A stretch of DNA of 23,717 nucleotides. Source: a virus. The position numbers and the translations under genes are program-made. The stretch is taken from positions 1-23,717 of the IMG/VR virus record IMGVR_UViG_3300032297_000209; one strand, 5' to 3'. The first letter of the stretch is position 1. Each line of letters begins with the position of its first letter. Below the pieces are notes generated by a model. The model searched no databases and was not told the DNA's origin. It was given only the letters and a program-made list of their open reading frames with translations. Below are positions 14,305 through 21,105 of the stretch, in pieces.

Positions 14305-15526
14305 TCAATGTTGCAGTTTTTGCGGCAAAAGTAAAGAAGAAGTTGAAAAACTAATTGTTGGCGGTGACGATACTGCAATCTGTAATGATTGTGTTGACCT
14401 ATGTGTTGACATACTCAAAGATGACAAAGTTAAAAAGTTTCCAGGCGAAGAGTTTAAACGACTTTACAATCCTGTTAAGATCAAAGAATACTTAGACGAG
14501 TATGTTATTGGTCAAGAAGAAGCTAAAATCAGTATCAGTGTTGCAGTATGCCAACACTTTAAGAGACTACACAATACACAAAAGAATCTTGAGATTGAAA
14601 AGACCAATGTGTTGTTAATGGGTCCAACTGGTTGCGGCAAGACCATGATTGTTCGCAAACTTGCAGAGTACCTTGATGTACCATTTGCTATTTGTGATGC
14701 TACCGGACTTACTGAAGCTGGATATGTAGGCGACGATGTAGAATCTGTGCTAGTTCGACTGTTAAATGATGCAGACGGCGATATTGAAAAAGCACAACGA
14801 GGTATTGTTTATATTGACGAGATTGATAAGATTGCTCGAAAGGGAGAAAGCACTAGTATTACTCGAGATGTAAGTGGCGAAGGTGTGCAACAGGCATTGC
14901 TCAAGATGATTGAAGGTACTATTGCGAGGGTTCCTGCAAGCGACAAAAGAAAGAATCCCCGCGGTGATATGACAGAGATTGATACTCGAAGTATCTTGTT
15001 TATATGCGGCGGAGCATTTGTCGGACTTGACAAACTCATTAGCAAAAGACAAACTTCTAACAGTATCGGTTTTAACGCCAGTGTTAACAAGACTGACGAA
15101 GATAAAGATTACTATAAAGATCATACAACAAAGGATTTAATCAGCTACGGATTAATTCCAGAATTTGTAGGACGCTTTGGTATTAGTGTAAGCGTTGAAG
15201 AACTAAATGAAATGCAATTAGTTCAAATTCTAAAAGAACCAAAAAACAGTTTAATTAAACAATATCAATACTTTTTTGATCTAGACGGTATTGAATTAAA
15301 TTTTGACGATGATGCATTAATAGCGATTGCTAAGAAAACCAAAGAATTAAAAACTAATGCTCGCGGTCTAAAGAATATAATTGAAAAGATTCTGTTACCA
15401 TATCAATTTGATGCGGTTAATCTCCGTGAAAGAGGGCTAAACCGTATAAATATCACACTGGACGCAGTGAATGGTAAACCTGCGGATCTAATTTTTGAAA
15501 AAGAGAATAATGAAAAAGCAAGGTAA
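14291..15526 (+). CDS. clpX: ATP-dependent protease ATPase subunit ClpX
   Basis: ClpX unfolds tagged proteins, including those bearing an ssrA tag, and feeds them to ClpP. The 411-aa product keeps the full layout: zinc domain with C8, C11, C31 and C34; Walker A GPTGCGKT (111-118); pore loop GYVG (144-147); Walker B IVYIDE (172-177); RKH-like loop as RKN (220-222); the ClpP-docking IGF tripeptide (259-261); arginine finger in [11 protein letters not shown] (R295); and sensor-2 ARGLKNIIE. The start is a TTG at 14291 because the zinc-finger cysteines begin at codon 7 and GAGG (14281-14284) sits 6 nt upstream; a later ATG would lose the finger. No ClpP is encoded here, so host ClpP is the likely partner. 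Confidence 0.95.
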   Translation: MVKHDQCCSFCGKSKEEVEKLIVGGDDTAICNDCVDLCVDILKDDKVKKFPGEEFKRLYNPVKIKEYLDEYVIGQEEAKISISVAVCQHFKRLHNTQKNLEIEKTNVLLMGPTGCGKTMIVRKLAEYLDVPFAICDATGLTEAGYVGDDVESVLVRLLNDADGDIEKAQRGIVYIDEIDKIARKGESTSITRDVSGEGVQQALLKMIEGTIARVPASDKRKNPRGDMTEIDTRSILFICGGAFVGLDKLISKRQTSNSIGFNASVNKTDEDKDYYKDHTTKDLISYGLIPEFVGRFGISVSVEELNEMQLVQILKEPKNSLIKQYQYFFDLDGIELNFDDDALIAIAKKTKELKTNARGLKNIIEKILLPYQFDAVNLRERGLNRINITLDAVNGKPADLIFEKENNEKAR

Positions 15527-15530
15527 TACA

Positions 15531-15746
15531 ATGAGAGGAGTTTCGGTTGAAGTTAAAGAAGGTAACATTAGTGTTGCTCTAAGAAAACTTAAAAAGAAAA
15601 TCGACGACTCTGGTAAATTAGAAGATTTAAAAGCTCGTACTCATTTTGAAAAACCTACTACTGAAAGAAAGCGTAAAGCAGGGGCCGCAAGGGCTCGTTG
15701 GTTAAAAAAGTTACGCGAACAACAACTTCCTAAAAAAATGTATTGA
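15531..15746 (+). CDS. rpsU: Small ribosomal subunit protein bS21
   Basis: 71-aa protein matching bS21: the first strand with basic/acidic pattern (SVEVKEGNISVALRKLKKKI), the signature FEKPTTERKRK, and a basic C-terminal helix rich in Lys/Arg ending in LPKKMY. bS21 sits on the 30S platform near the anti-Shine-Dalgarno region and affects mRNA selection. The ATG at 15531 is chosen because AAGG lies 7 nt upstream and bS21 proteins begin right at this strand; in-frame ATGs at 15495 and 15510 lie in clpX. It follows clpX by 4 nt. Phage-borne bS21 is known from large environmental phages and is thought to enter host ribosomes. Confidence 0.92.
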   Translation: MRGVSVEVKEGNISVALRKLKKKIDDSGKLEDLKARTHFEKPTTERKRKAGAARARWLKKLREQQLPKKMY

Positions 15747-15771
15747 CAGTTACCAACTGTTGTGCTATAAT
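15743..15771 (+). promoter_or_regulatory. Perfect sigma-70 promoter giving a leaderless exonuclease mRNA
   Basis: TTGACA (15743-15748), a 17-nt spacer and TATAAT (15766-15771). The -35 box contains the rpsU stop codon. The expected start, 7 nt past the -10, is 15778, the A of the exonuclease ATG. There is no ribosome-binding site. Confidence 0.85.
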
Positions 15772-15777
15772 TAACAC

Positions 15778-16308
15778 ATGGCAAAACATTTAATGGTAGA
15801 TATGGAGACTATGGCAGTCTCACCAAACGCAGTAGTCCTTAGTCTAGGCGCTGTTCACTTTAACCCCTGGGGCAACGGATACGGCGAAAAGCTGTATTTC
15901 CGAGTCAATATTGACGACCAAGATGCGCTTGGGCGAGAAGTAGACCCAAACACTATCGAATGGTGGAGTAAACAAGATCCTGTTATTATGGAGGAAGCGT
16001 TTAGTCCAGATAATCGTATTAGTCTTGTAGATGCAATGGACCAGTTCCATAAATTTGCTTGGGGCTGTGATGCTTTTTGGAGTCACGGTGCTACCTTTGA
16101 CTTAGTTATTATTGAAAACTTATATCGCCAATTGGGTAAAAATTTACCTTGGCAATACTGGCAGTTACGAGATACTCGTACACTGTTTGATTTAGGTTTT
16201 GACCCAGATATGCCTAAAGGAGGAAAGCACGATGCCCTGCAAGATGCAATCCGACAGGCAGTCGGTGTTCAAAACATTTACGCTAAAATGAAAATTCGAC
16301 CTAAATAA
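15778..16308 (+). CDS. DEDDh 3'-5' exonuclease, DexA / Rv2179c-like
   Basis: 176-aa exonuclease of the RNase H-like DEDDh class. Catalytic residues: D8 and E10 (VDMETM), D108 (ATFDLVI), H151 and D156 (GGKHDALQDA). The TIEWW motif (59-63) and the overall order match T4 DexA and the Rv2179c exoribonuclease group rather than DnaQ proofreading subunits. T4 DexA degrades host DNA; Rv2179c trims RNA. Either fits a phage. The gene is preceded by a perfect promoter but no Shine-Dalgarno, and is predicted to be translated from a leaderless mRNA. The next gene follows after 8 nt with AAGGAA. Confidence 0.88.
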   Translation: MAKHLMVDMETMAVSPNAVVLSLGAVHFNPWGNGYGEKLYFRVNIDDQDALGREVDPNTIEWWSKQDPVIMEEAFSPDNRISLVDAMDQFHKFAWGCDAFWSHGATFDLVIIENLYRQLGKNLPWQYWQLRDTRTLFDLGFDPDMPKGGKHDALQDAIRQAVGVQNIYAKMKIRPK

Positions 16309-16316
16309 GGAATAGT

Positions 16317-16895
16317 ATGATTACTCTCAAAGAATGGATGGAGTTGGTTGATTATCGTATCACTGAGGGTGATACCTATGGATGGCAATGTTATAGCCCT
16401 GACGCATACCAATTGAGTTCATGGAATGGTGTTCACGGCAAAGGCGGTTACAGTTTTAATATTGTGTTTGACACTAAAAATCAAACAGTCTACGAAGTAG
16501 AAGTATGTGACTACACTCATGATCGTGCATATCGCATTATCAATCCTGATTTTAAGAAAGCCTTCCAAGATGAATCCGATGGTCGTGGAGAACTCGGTAA
16601 TCAAGCATGGGACGATGTTGACTACATCGATCTCGAAGTAGATGACGACTTTATTCAAAAGTGTTTGTCTATTAAGGCATGCGAAGATTATGATACTCGT
16701 ATTAGTGTTCCAATTGACTTTAGTGACGACGAATTGCTGAAGTATATGAAGTTGGCCCATGAACGAGACATGACCTTTAATGAGTTCATTGAAGAAGCTC
16801 TTCGAGCAGCCATCGACGACTACAACCGAGATCCAGAAGGTGCTAAATCTAAAGCGGCCCAATGGAAGGCTCAACATGATCTACTTGAATCTTAA
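16317..16895 (+). CDS. Conserved phage hypothetical protein with RHH-like C terminus (192 aa)
   Basis: The N-terminal part (MITLKEWMELVDYRITEGD, then YGWQCYSPDAYQLSSWNG) looks like a conserved domain of T4-like phage proteins of unknown function, with a mixed strand pattern and many acidic residues. The segment from about 130 (ISVPIDFSDDELLKYMKLA then MTFNEFIEEALRAAIDDY) fits a strand-helix-helix of the ribbon-helix-helix type, so DNA binding or an antitoxin-like role is possible. No catalytic residues are apparent. It overlaps the next gene by 20 nt. Confidence 0.65.
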   Translation: MITLKEWMELVDYRITEGDTYGWQCYSPDAYQLSSWNGVHGKGGYSFNIVFDTKNQTVYEVEVCDYTHDRAYRIINPDFKKAFQDESDGRGELGNQAWDDVDYIDLEVDDDFIQKCLSIKACEDYDTRISVPIDFSDDELLKYMKLAHERDMTFNEFIEEALRAAIDDYNRDPEGAKSKAAQWKAQHDLLES

Positions 16896-17157
16896 TATTC
16901 GTAATCCTTGGTCTGATCGGTTTGAAAATGTAAAGAATTGGTCCGGCCAAATTACCAAATATAAGTTTTGGGAAGGCCAAGTTATTAAAACTAATAATTG
17001 GTTTAGATTCGAGTTTCAATTTACTATTAGACAGGATCATGCAGGACTTGGTATTGAGTTAGGATTGTTTGGTTGGGAATTGCATAACACAATCTACGAT
17101 AGTCGTCACTGGGACTATGATAAACAATGTTGGGAAGTATATGGGGAATCAAACTGA
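16876..17157 (+). CDS. Hypothetical protein (93 aa), aromatic-rich
   Basis: Start ATG 16876 (MIYLNLNIRNPWSDRF) is supported by AAGG six bases upstream. The product is rich in Trp, Phe and Tyr with alternating strands (NWFRFEFQFTIRQDHAGLG, then LGLFGWELHNTIYDSRHWD) and looks like a small all-beta domain. I recognise no family. It overlaps the genes on both sides, as is typical of this cluster. Confidence 0.6.
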   Translation: MIYLNLNIRNPWSDRFENVKNWSGQITKYKFWEGQVIKTNNWFRFEFQFTIRQDHAGLGIELGLFGWELHNTIYDSRHWDYDKQCWEVYGESN

Positions 17158-17386
17158 TTACTTTAATAAAATTGGATATAAGCCTACTTATTTCATAGGT
17201 GAGCGAGTATTCGGACATTGGAATAAGATTCCATTTGTAGGTACTGTTGGCAACGACACCAAGATAAGCGACATCGAAGGTCCAAGGATCACAGTCCATG
17301 TAGATTTGCCAATTAGCTATAAAGGCGAAATTAAAACAGTGATAGTTGTCAAACATAAAGACATCAGAAAATTGAAGGAGTTTTAA
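17141..17386 (+). CDS. Hypothetical protein (81 aa)
   Basis: Start ATG 17141 (MGNQTDYFNKIGYKP) gives a 17-nt overlap with the previous gene; the frame is open further upstream, but that would overlap it by about 90 nt. The product has strands around YFIGERVFGHWNKIPFVGTV and RITVHVDLPI, suggesting a small beta barrel. A short GGGAAG lies upstream. The function is unknown. Its stop shares a base with the next ATG (TAATG). Confidence 0.55.
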   Translation: MGNQTDYFNKIGYKPTYFIGERVFGHWNKIPFVGTVGNDTKISDIEGPRITVHVDLPISYKGEIKTVIVVKHKDIRKLKEF

Positions 17387-17703
17387 TGGCAAACGAATTG
17401 GCAAAATACCTAAATTCTCGGCGTCGTCAAAAAGATGAAAATGCCATCAAGAAGCAAGTTAAAATTGCTAAACAGCATAGGGTAAGCGAGTACAATCCTG
17501 GTGAACCAAAACAACCTCACCGTTATAATAAACATCATGCAATGGATTGTGGCAACCCTGAGTGTTTTATGTGCGGAAATCCCCGTAAGACACATAAGGA
17601 TAAATTAACTGCTCAAGAAAAACGACTTTTCCAAGATTTGGACAAGACAACAGACAGACACAGTAACGGTCTTCCTCCAGAAGACAACTCGGAGACACAA
17701 TGA
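17386..17703 (+). CDS. Phage protein with Cys-rich zinc-knuckle-like motif (105 aa)
   Basis: Basic, polar protein whose centre holds HHAMDCGNPECFMCGNPRK, with three Cys and nearby His that could bind a metal ion, followed by a LTAQEKRLFQDLD helix. This His/Cys block is similar to a small protein of unknown role in T4-like environmental phages. The N terminus is Arg/Lys-rich (YLNSRRRQKDENAIKKQVKI), consistent with nucleic-acid binding, which is inference. It has an AAGGAG site overlapping the previous gene. The stop overlaps the next start (ATGA). Confidence 0.65.
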   Translation: MANELAKYLNSRRRQKDENAIKKQVKIAKQHRVSEYNPGEPKQPHRYNKHHAMDCGNPECFMCGNPRKTHKDKLTAQEKRLFQDLDKTTDRHSNGLPPEDNSETQ

Positions 17704-17876
17704 TTAAACTTTGGATTGCATTTGCCATTTTTGCTTTTCTTATTCACTTTGGCATTACTGCTTGGAGAAAGATGGAAGGAAAAGAGCAATTGGCCTTGAC
17801 AAAAAGCATAGGATATAGTATACTTGTATCACTGGCAGCAGTAATGTTGATGACAGTACTTGTAATTTTATTTTAA
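17700..17876 (+). CDS. Small membrane protein with two transmembrane helices (58 aa)
   Basis: Frame from ATG 17700 (ATGA overlap, GGAG upstream) encodes 58 aa with hydrophobic helices at about 3-21 (IAFAIFAFLIHFGITAW) and 38-58 (a run ending VMLMTVLVILF), joined by a charged loop RKMEGKEQ. Loop charge suggests both ends face the periplasm or both the cytoplasm. I know no homologue. A strong promoter lies within its coding region. Confidence 0.65.
   Translation: MIKLWIAFAIFAFLIHFGITAWRKMEGKEQLALTKSIGYSILVSLAAVMLMTVLVILF
17796..17824 (+). promoter_or_regulatory. Sigma-70 promoter inside the 58-aa gene, driving the SPFH lipoprotein
   Basis: TTGACA (17796-17801), a 17-nt spacer and TATACT (17819-17824). 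A start near 17831 would give a transcript of the 28-aa and SPFH lipoprotein genes. Confidence 0.75.
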
Positions 17877-17884
17877 GGTAATGT

Positions 17885-17971
17885 ATGATCAATAATCGAG
17901 TACTTAGGCCCTTGTATTTTGCTTTGGGCTTTGCAGTTTGTTTTTATCTTTTTTCCACTGGAGTTATCTAA
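17885..17971 (+). CDS. Micro membrane protein, one transmembrane helix (28 aa)
   Basis: ATG 17885 to TAA 17969-17971: a basic start (MINNRVLRPL) followed by a single hydrophobic helix (YFALGFAVCFYLFSTGVI). AAGG lies six bases upstream, and the stop abuts the lipoprotein ATG (TAAATG), with the lipoprotein ribosome-binding site inside this frame. Short length makes it uncertain, but spacing, ribosome-binding site and membrane-helix composition argue for a real leader-like or micro protein. Confidence 0.5.
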   Translation: MINNRVLRPLYFALGFAVCFYLFSTGVI

Positions 17972-18766
17972 ATGAAGCGTATTTTCACTCTCTCTATTTT
18001 GGCTGCTGCCGTTCTGGCAACAGGTTGCACTCGTATTGAAACCGGCGAAGTCGGTGTACGAGTTGGTTTTGATAAACAAGTCCAAAGCGGAGAACTTCTT
18101 CCTGGCTCGTTCAATCAGGTCTTGATCGGCGATGTGCTTACATTCCCTATCAAGGATGTCAATGTCAAACTTGACGATATGACTCCTGTGGCCAAAGACA
18201 ACAGCACCATGAAAGACTTTGATGCTGTGGTTATCTATAACATCAACCAGGCACAGGTTGCTGAACTCTACAGCACAAAGAGTCAGGCCTTCCATGCCCG
18301 CCACAACGGCGACATCTACTTGATGTACAACTACATCACACAGGCTACTCGCAACGCTATCTACAAAGAAGCTCGCAAGTATGAAGCATTGGATATGGCA
18401 GACAACCGCCAGGCAATGGAACAGGCTATCAAAGAGCAGATTCAAAAGTCGTTGGCTGATGAAAAGCTAGACGGCAGTTTGGTTGTTGGTCAAGTCTTGA
18501 TCCGTAATGTTGTGCCTGCTGACTCAGTTGTAGCATCGGCTAACGAATTGGTCAAAGCCAAGAACGAACTCAAGCAGAAAGAAGTTGAAGTTAAGACTGC
18601 TGAAGCTGAAAGCCGTCGTATGGCAGCATTGGCTAACAACTCGGGTGCTAGTATTGCATTTATGCAGGCACAGGCCATGTTGAATATCTCCGAAGGTATT
18701 AAGGCAGGCCGGGTACAGACTATTGTTGTTCCTAGTAACTTTAACGCATTGATGATGTCTAAGTAA
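17972..18766 (+). CDS. SPFH/prohibitin-domain lipoprotein
   Basis: 264-aa protein with a lipoprotein signal peptide (MKRIFTLSILAAAVLATGC, lipid on C19). An SPFH (stomatin/prohibitin/flotillin/HflKC) domain follows, with the opening TGEVGVRVGF pattern, a central AVVIYNINQAQVAELY strand-helix, and a long C-terminal helix rich in Ala, Glu and Lys (about 185-235). SPFH proteins build ring-shaped membrane assemblies that bind proteases such as FtsH. With Thr rather than Asp at +2, lipid sorting to the outer membrane is expected. A lipid-anchored rather than transmembrane SPFH is unusual. Possible roles are envelope stress resistance, exclusion of other phages or controlling a host protease. Confidence 0.82.
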   Translation: MKRIFTLSILAAAVLATGCTRIETGEVGVRVGFDKQVQSGELLPGSFNQVLIGDVLTFPIKDVNVKLDDMTPVAKDNSTMKDFDAVVIYNINQAQVAELYSTKSQAFHARHNGDIYLMYNYITQATRNAIYKEARKYEALDMADNRQAMEQAIKEQIQKSLADEKLDGSLVVGQVLIRNVVPADSVVASANELVKAKNELKQKEVEVKTAEAESRRMAALANNSGASIAFMQAQAMLNISEGIKAGRVQTIVVPSNFNALMMSK

Positions 18767-18814
18767 ACGAAAACCGGGGCTAAGGCGTTAAATATATACA
18801 GCAAGGAAAAAATC

Positions 18815-19123
18815 ATGCGTAAAATTCTTACTACTATTGTATTAGCCGCTTCAGCCCTAACTGCTCAGGCAAATCCATATCATCATCACGGACATCGTGG
18901 TGGTTATCACGGTGGTGGGAATTGGGTAGCGCCGTTAATTATTGGCGGTATTGCAGGTTATGTTCTTTCGCGTCCACAACCTGTAATAGTGCAACAACCA
19001 ACAGTAGTTGCTCCAAGCGGAACTGTTTATACGCCCATGGGCAGTGAAGCAGTATACCAATACCAAAATATCTATTTTGCTGATTGTTCTTGCTACAAGC
19101 AAGTTTTGGTAAAAATTCAATAA
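18815..19123 (+). CDS. Secreted His/Gly-rich protein (102 aa)
   Basis: Signal peptide MRKILTTIVLAASALTAQA (cleavage before NPYHH), then a His/Gly-rich stretch (PYHHHGHRGGYHGGGN), a hydrophobic Gly helix (APLIIGGIAGYVLS), a Pro/Gln/Val-rich linker and a C-terminal block YFADCSCYKQVLVKIQ with paired cysteines. The His cluster could bind metal. The hydrophobic segment may anchor it in a membrane. I know related small proteins in phages but no function. Its site is AAGGAAAAAATC before the ATG; it is 48 nt after the SPFH lipoprotein gene and may share its transcript. Confidence 0.68.
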   Translation: MRKILTTIVLAASALTAQANPYHHHGHRGGYHGGGNWVAPLIIGGIAGYVLSRPQPVIVQQPTVVAPSGTVYTPMGSEAVYQYQNIYFADCSCYKQVLVKIQ

Positions 19124-19126
19124 TAA

Positions 19127-19169
19127 AACACCAAAAGGTGTTGACAAACTAAGTAAAGTACGCTATAAT
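19127..19169 (+). promoter_or_regulatory. Perfect sigma-70 promoter for the large ncRNA/TROVE unit, with inverted repeat at the -35
   Basis: TTGACA (19141-19146), a 17-nt spacer and TATAAT (19164-19169). AACACC-AAAA-GGTGTT (19127-19142) overlaps the start of the -35 box and could be an operator. Transcription should begin near 19176. Confidence 0.88.
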
Positions 19170-19175
19170 TATAGC

Positions 19176-19680
19176 ATAGACAGTAAATTGTAAGGTAAGG
19201 TTCAGCAACATTCAATAACATTGAACTGCTTGTATCTATGTCAATAACTGGAGCCTGAAAGGGCTTTGAAGGTTACGGACATATATAGATATGAGATAGG
19301 TGTGTTTCGATATTGACACCGATATAAACTCAAAGTAGAAAACTTACCTGTTAAATCCTAGGATGGATTCGGCAATTTAAACAATACTAAAGACGCACTT
19401 AATGCAGTAGACAGTGGCCCGCAAGGCTTTATCTAGAAATAGACACTAACGGAACTGATGACATGATGGAAAGACATCTATGATGCTAGTACAGACACAA
19501 TACTAGATAGGCAATGAGAATCATTGATAGGGTCTACGAAACTGAACCAATATACTGGGGATAAGGGTAGACCAGAAAATAAACTTACCGTTTCGTCCAT
19601 CCTGTTGTAGTTAGGTTAATTACAGCATTTTTAATCGTATCATTAAAACCTGTGGGCCACGAACCCACGCTTAACCTGAA
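19176..19680 (+). ncRNA. Large structured non-coding RNA (about 500 nt) upstream of the TROVE protein gene
   Basis: No convincing coding frame is present, yet stems occur throughout. Seen directly: GTTCA/TGAAC (19200-19204 / 19222-19226); TATCTATGTC with GACAT...TAGATA (19233-19242 / 19278-19291) enclosing AGCC/GGCT (19252-19255 / 19262-19265); GGTGT/ACACC (19299-19303 / 19316-19320); TTAAAT/ATTTAA (19351-19356 / 19375-19380). A three-way junction AGTG/CACT (19413-19416 / 19444-19447) holds GCC/GGC and TCTA-GAAA-TAGA. Further on are CTAGTA/TACTAG (19486-19491 / 19501-19506), CAATGA/TCATTG (19512-19517 / 19521-19526), GGTCTAC/GTAGACC (19531-19537 / 19567-19573), TTTTAAT/ATTAAAA (19629-19635 / 19642-19648) and GTGGG/CCCAC (19652-19656 / 19664-19668). 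There is no terminator before the TROVE start, so the RNA may be its leader or be processed from it. The 3' end is a guess. Confidence 0.75.
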
Positions 19681-19690
19681 AGGAAAAAAG

Positions 19691-21088
19691 ATGAACTCTT
19701 TTGTAAATGCAGTCTCCACTGTACAAATGGAAACTCGTACCGCAAATGGTATGAAGACTTTCGATTCTAGCAAGTCTACTCTTGTAGATTTGTTCTTCAC
19801 TATCGGTGCAAGCCGTGGTAAAGATTTGAGCACACAATTTGTAAGTGCTCTTAAGGAAGACGAGACTCTTGCCTTGCGTCTGTTGATGTGGGCTCGAGAT
19901 GTGCGCGGTGGCGCAGGTGAACGAGATGTCGTTCGTAAGATTCTTTTGAGTCTTGAAAAGAACTATCCAGAAACCCTGGATCGTATCTTGCCACACTTGG
20001 CAGAATTTGGTCGTTGGGATGACTTGCTCATCTTCAAGACTAAGGATGTAAAGGCCAAGGCTTTTACGCTGATCGGTGACGCTCTTCGTGAACGCAACGG
20101 TCTGGCTGCTAAGTGGATGCCTCGTCAAGGTCCTCTTGCTGTAGAAATCCGTACATTCTTCGGAATGTCGCCAAAGTTCTACCGTAAGTCGTTGGTTAAC
20201 TTGAGCAAGACAGTTGAACAAAATATGTGTGCAAACACATGGGATGAAATCAACTACAGCCATGTTCCATCCTTGGCGGCTAGTCGCTACCAAAAGGCTT
20301 TTAAGAAGCACGATGCAGAAGGTTACGAAGCCTACAAGGCTAAGTTATCTACTGGTGAAGCAAAGGTAAACGCTTCGGCTGTTTACCCATACGATGTTAT
20401 CAAGAGCCGCAAGTTCGGCGGAGATGACAAGGTGATCCAAGCACAATGGGATGCATTGCCTAACTTCATCGGTAACGAACTGGTTCTGCCAGTTTGTGAT
20501 GTGTCTGGTTCTATGTCATGCCCTGTTGGCGGAAACGCTAACTTGACTTGTATGGATGTTTGTGTCAGTCTTGGCTTGTACTTGGCTGACAAGAACACTG
20601 GTCCATTCAAGGACATGTTCTTAACTTTCTCTACAAAGAGCAAGTTGCAAGTCTTGAAGGGTAACCTGATTGACAAGCTAAACCAACTGCAAAAGGCAGA
20701 TTGGGACATGAGCACTAACCTGCACAGCGCCTTTGAAGCAATTCTAGGTTACGCTGTTAAGGGTAATGTTGCTGCCGGAGACATGCCTAAGTATGTCCTG
20801 GTTATGTCGGACATGGAGTTCAACCATTGTGCGAAGCACGACGACTCTGCTATGCAGATGATCGAACGCAAGTACAAGGAAGCAGGATACGAAGTTCCTA
20901 ACATCGTGTTCTGGAACTTGAACGCTCGCTCAGGCAATGTGCCTGTTAAGCATGACAAGAGTGGAGTTGCATTGGTGTCAGGGTTCAGCCCAAGCATCAT
21001 GACTTCAATCTTGAAGGCAGACCGTTTAGACCCAGCATCAGTAATGATGACTACTCTAAACAGTCCACGCTACGCAGTAATTGCGTAA
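19691..21088 (+). CDS. TROVE / vWA domain protein (Ro60-like; DUF2828-like)
   Basis: 465-aa protein combining an N-terminal alpha-helical repeat domain (about 25-235) with a C-terminal von Willebrand A domain (about 260-440). The helical part carries the TROVE-type segment WARDVRGGAGERD (67-79) and a GRWDDLL turn. The vWA part has a complete MIDAS: D270-x-S272-G-S274 (CDVSGSM), T342 (MSTNLHS) and D374 (MSDMEF). The tail (VPNIVFWNLNARSG, then GVALVSGF) resembles the DUF2828 branch. Ro60 proteins are rings that bind Y RNAs and misfolded RNAs. The ATG at 19691 is preferred, with AGGA six bases upstream; a GTG at 19652 lies in a leader hairpin. The protein follows a large structured RNA and ends at a strong terminator. 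Confidence 0.85.
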   Translation: MNSFVNAVSTVQMETRTANGMKTFDSSKSTLVDLFFTIGASRGKDLSTQFVSALKEDETLALRLLMWARDVRGGAGERDVVRKILLSLEKNYPETLDRILPHLAEFGRWDDLLIFKTKDVKAKAFTLIGDALRERNGLAAKWMPRQGPLAVEIRTFFGMSPKFYRKSLVNLSKTVEQNMCANTWDEINYSHVPSLAASRYQKAFKKHDAEGYEAYKAKLSTGEAKVNASAVYPYDVIKSRKFGGDDKVIQAQWDALPNFIGNELVLPVCDVSGSMSCPVGGNANLTCMDVCVSLGLYLADKNTGPFKDMFLTFSTKSKLQVLKGNLIDKLNQLQKADWDMSTNLHSAFEAILGYAVKGNVAAGDMPKYVLVMSDMEFNHCAKHDDSAMQMIERKYKEAGYEVPNIVFWNLNARSGNVPVKHDKSGVALVSGFSPSIMTSILKADRLDPASVMMTTLNSPRYAVIA

Positions 21089-21105
21089 GAACTCGTTGAG
21101 TTGAG

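Noticed and set aside
16419-16877. 152-aa minus-strand frame
   Set aside because: Shadow of the 192-aa plus-strand gene, which has a good ribosome-binding site and phage-like domains.
17873-18445. 190-aa minus-strand frame opposite the SPFH lipoprotein gene
   Set aside because: Antisense shadow of a well-supported lipoprotein gene; Cys/His/Val-rich low-quality translation.
19176-19690. Group I or group II intron
   Set aside because: No interrupted gene flanks it, no recognisable P3-P8/P7 core or domain V could be found, and no intron-encoded protein is present. The next gene starts intact.
19652-19690. GTG start giving the TROVE protein 13 extra residues
   Set aside because: The GTG is the arm of a stable hairpin with no ribosome-binding site; the ATG at 19691 has AGGA at ideal distance.
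19643-20311. 222-aa minus-strand frame opposite the TROVE gene
   Set aside because: It lies antisense to a gene with clear MIDAS and TROVE motifs, has no ribosome-binding site and no recognisable domains.
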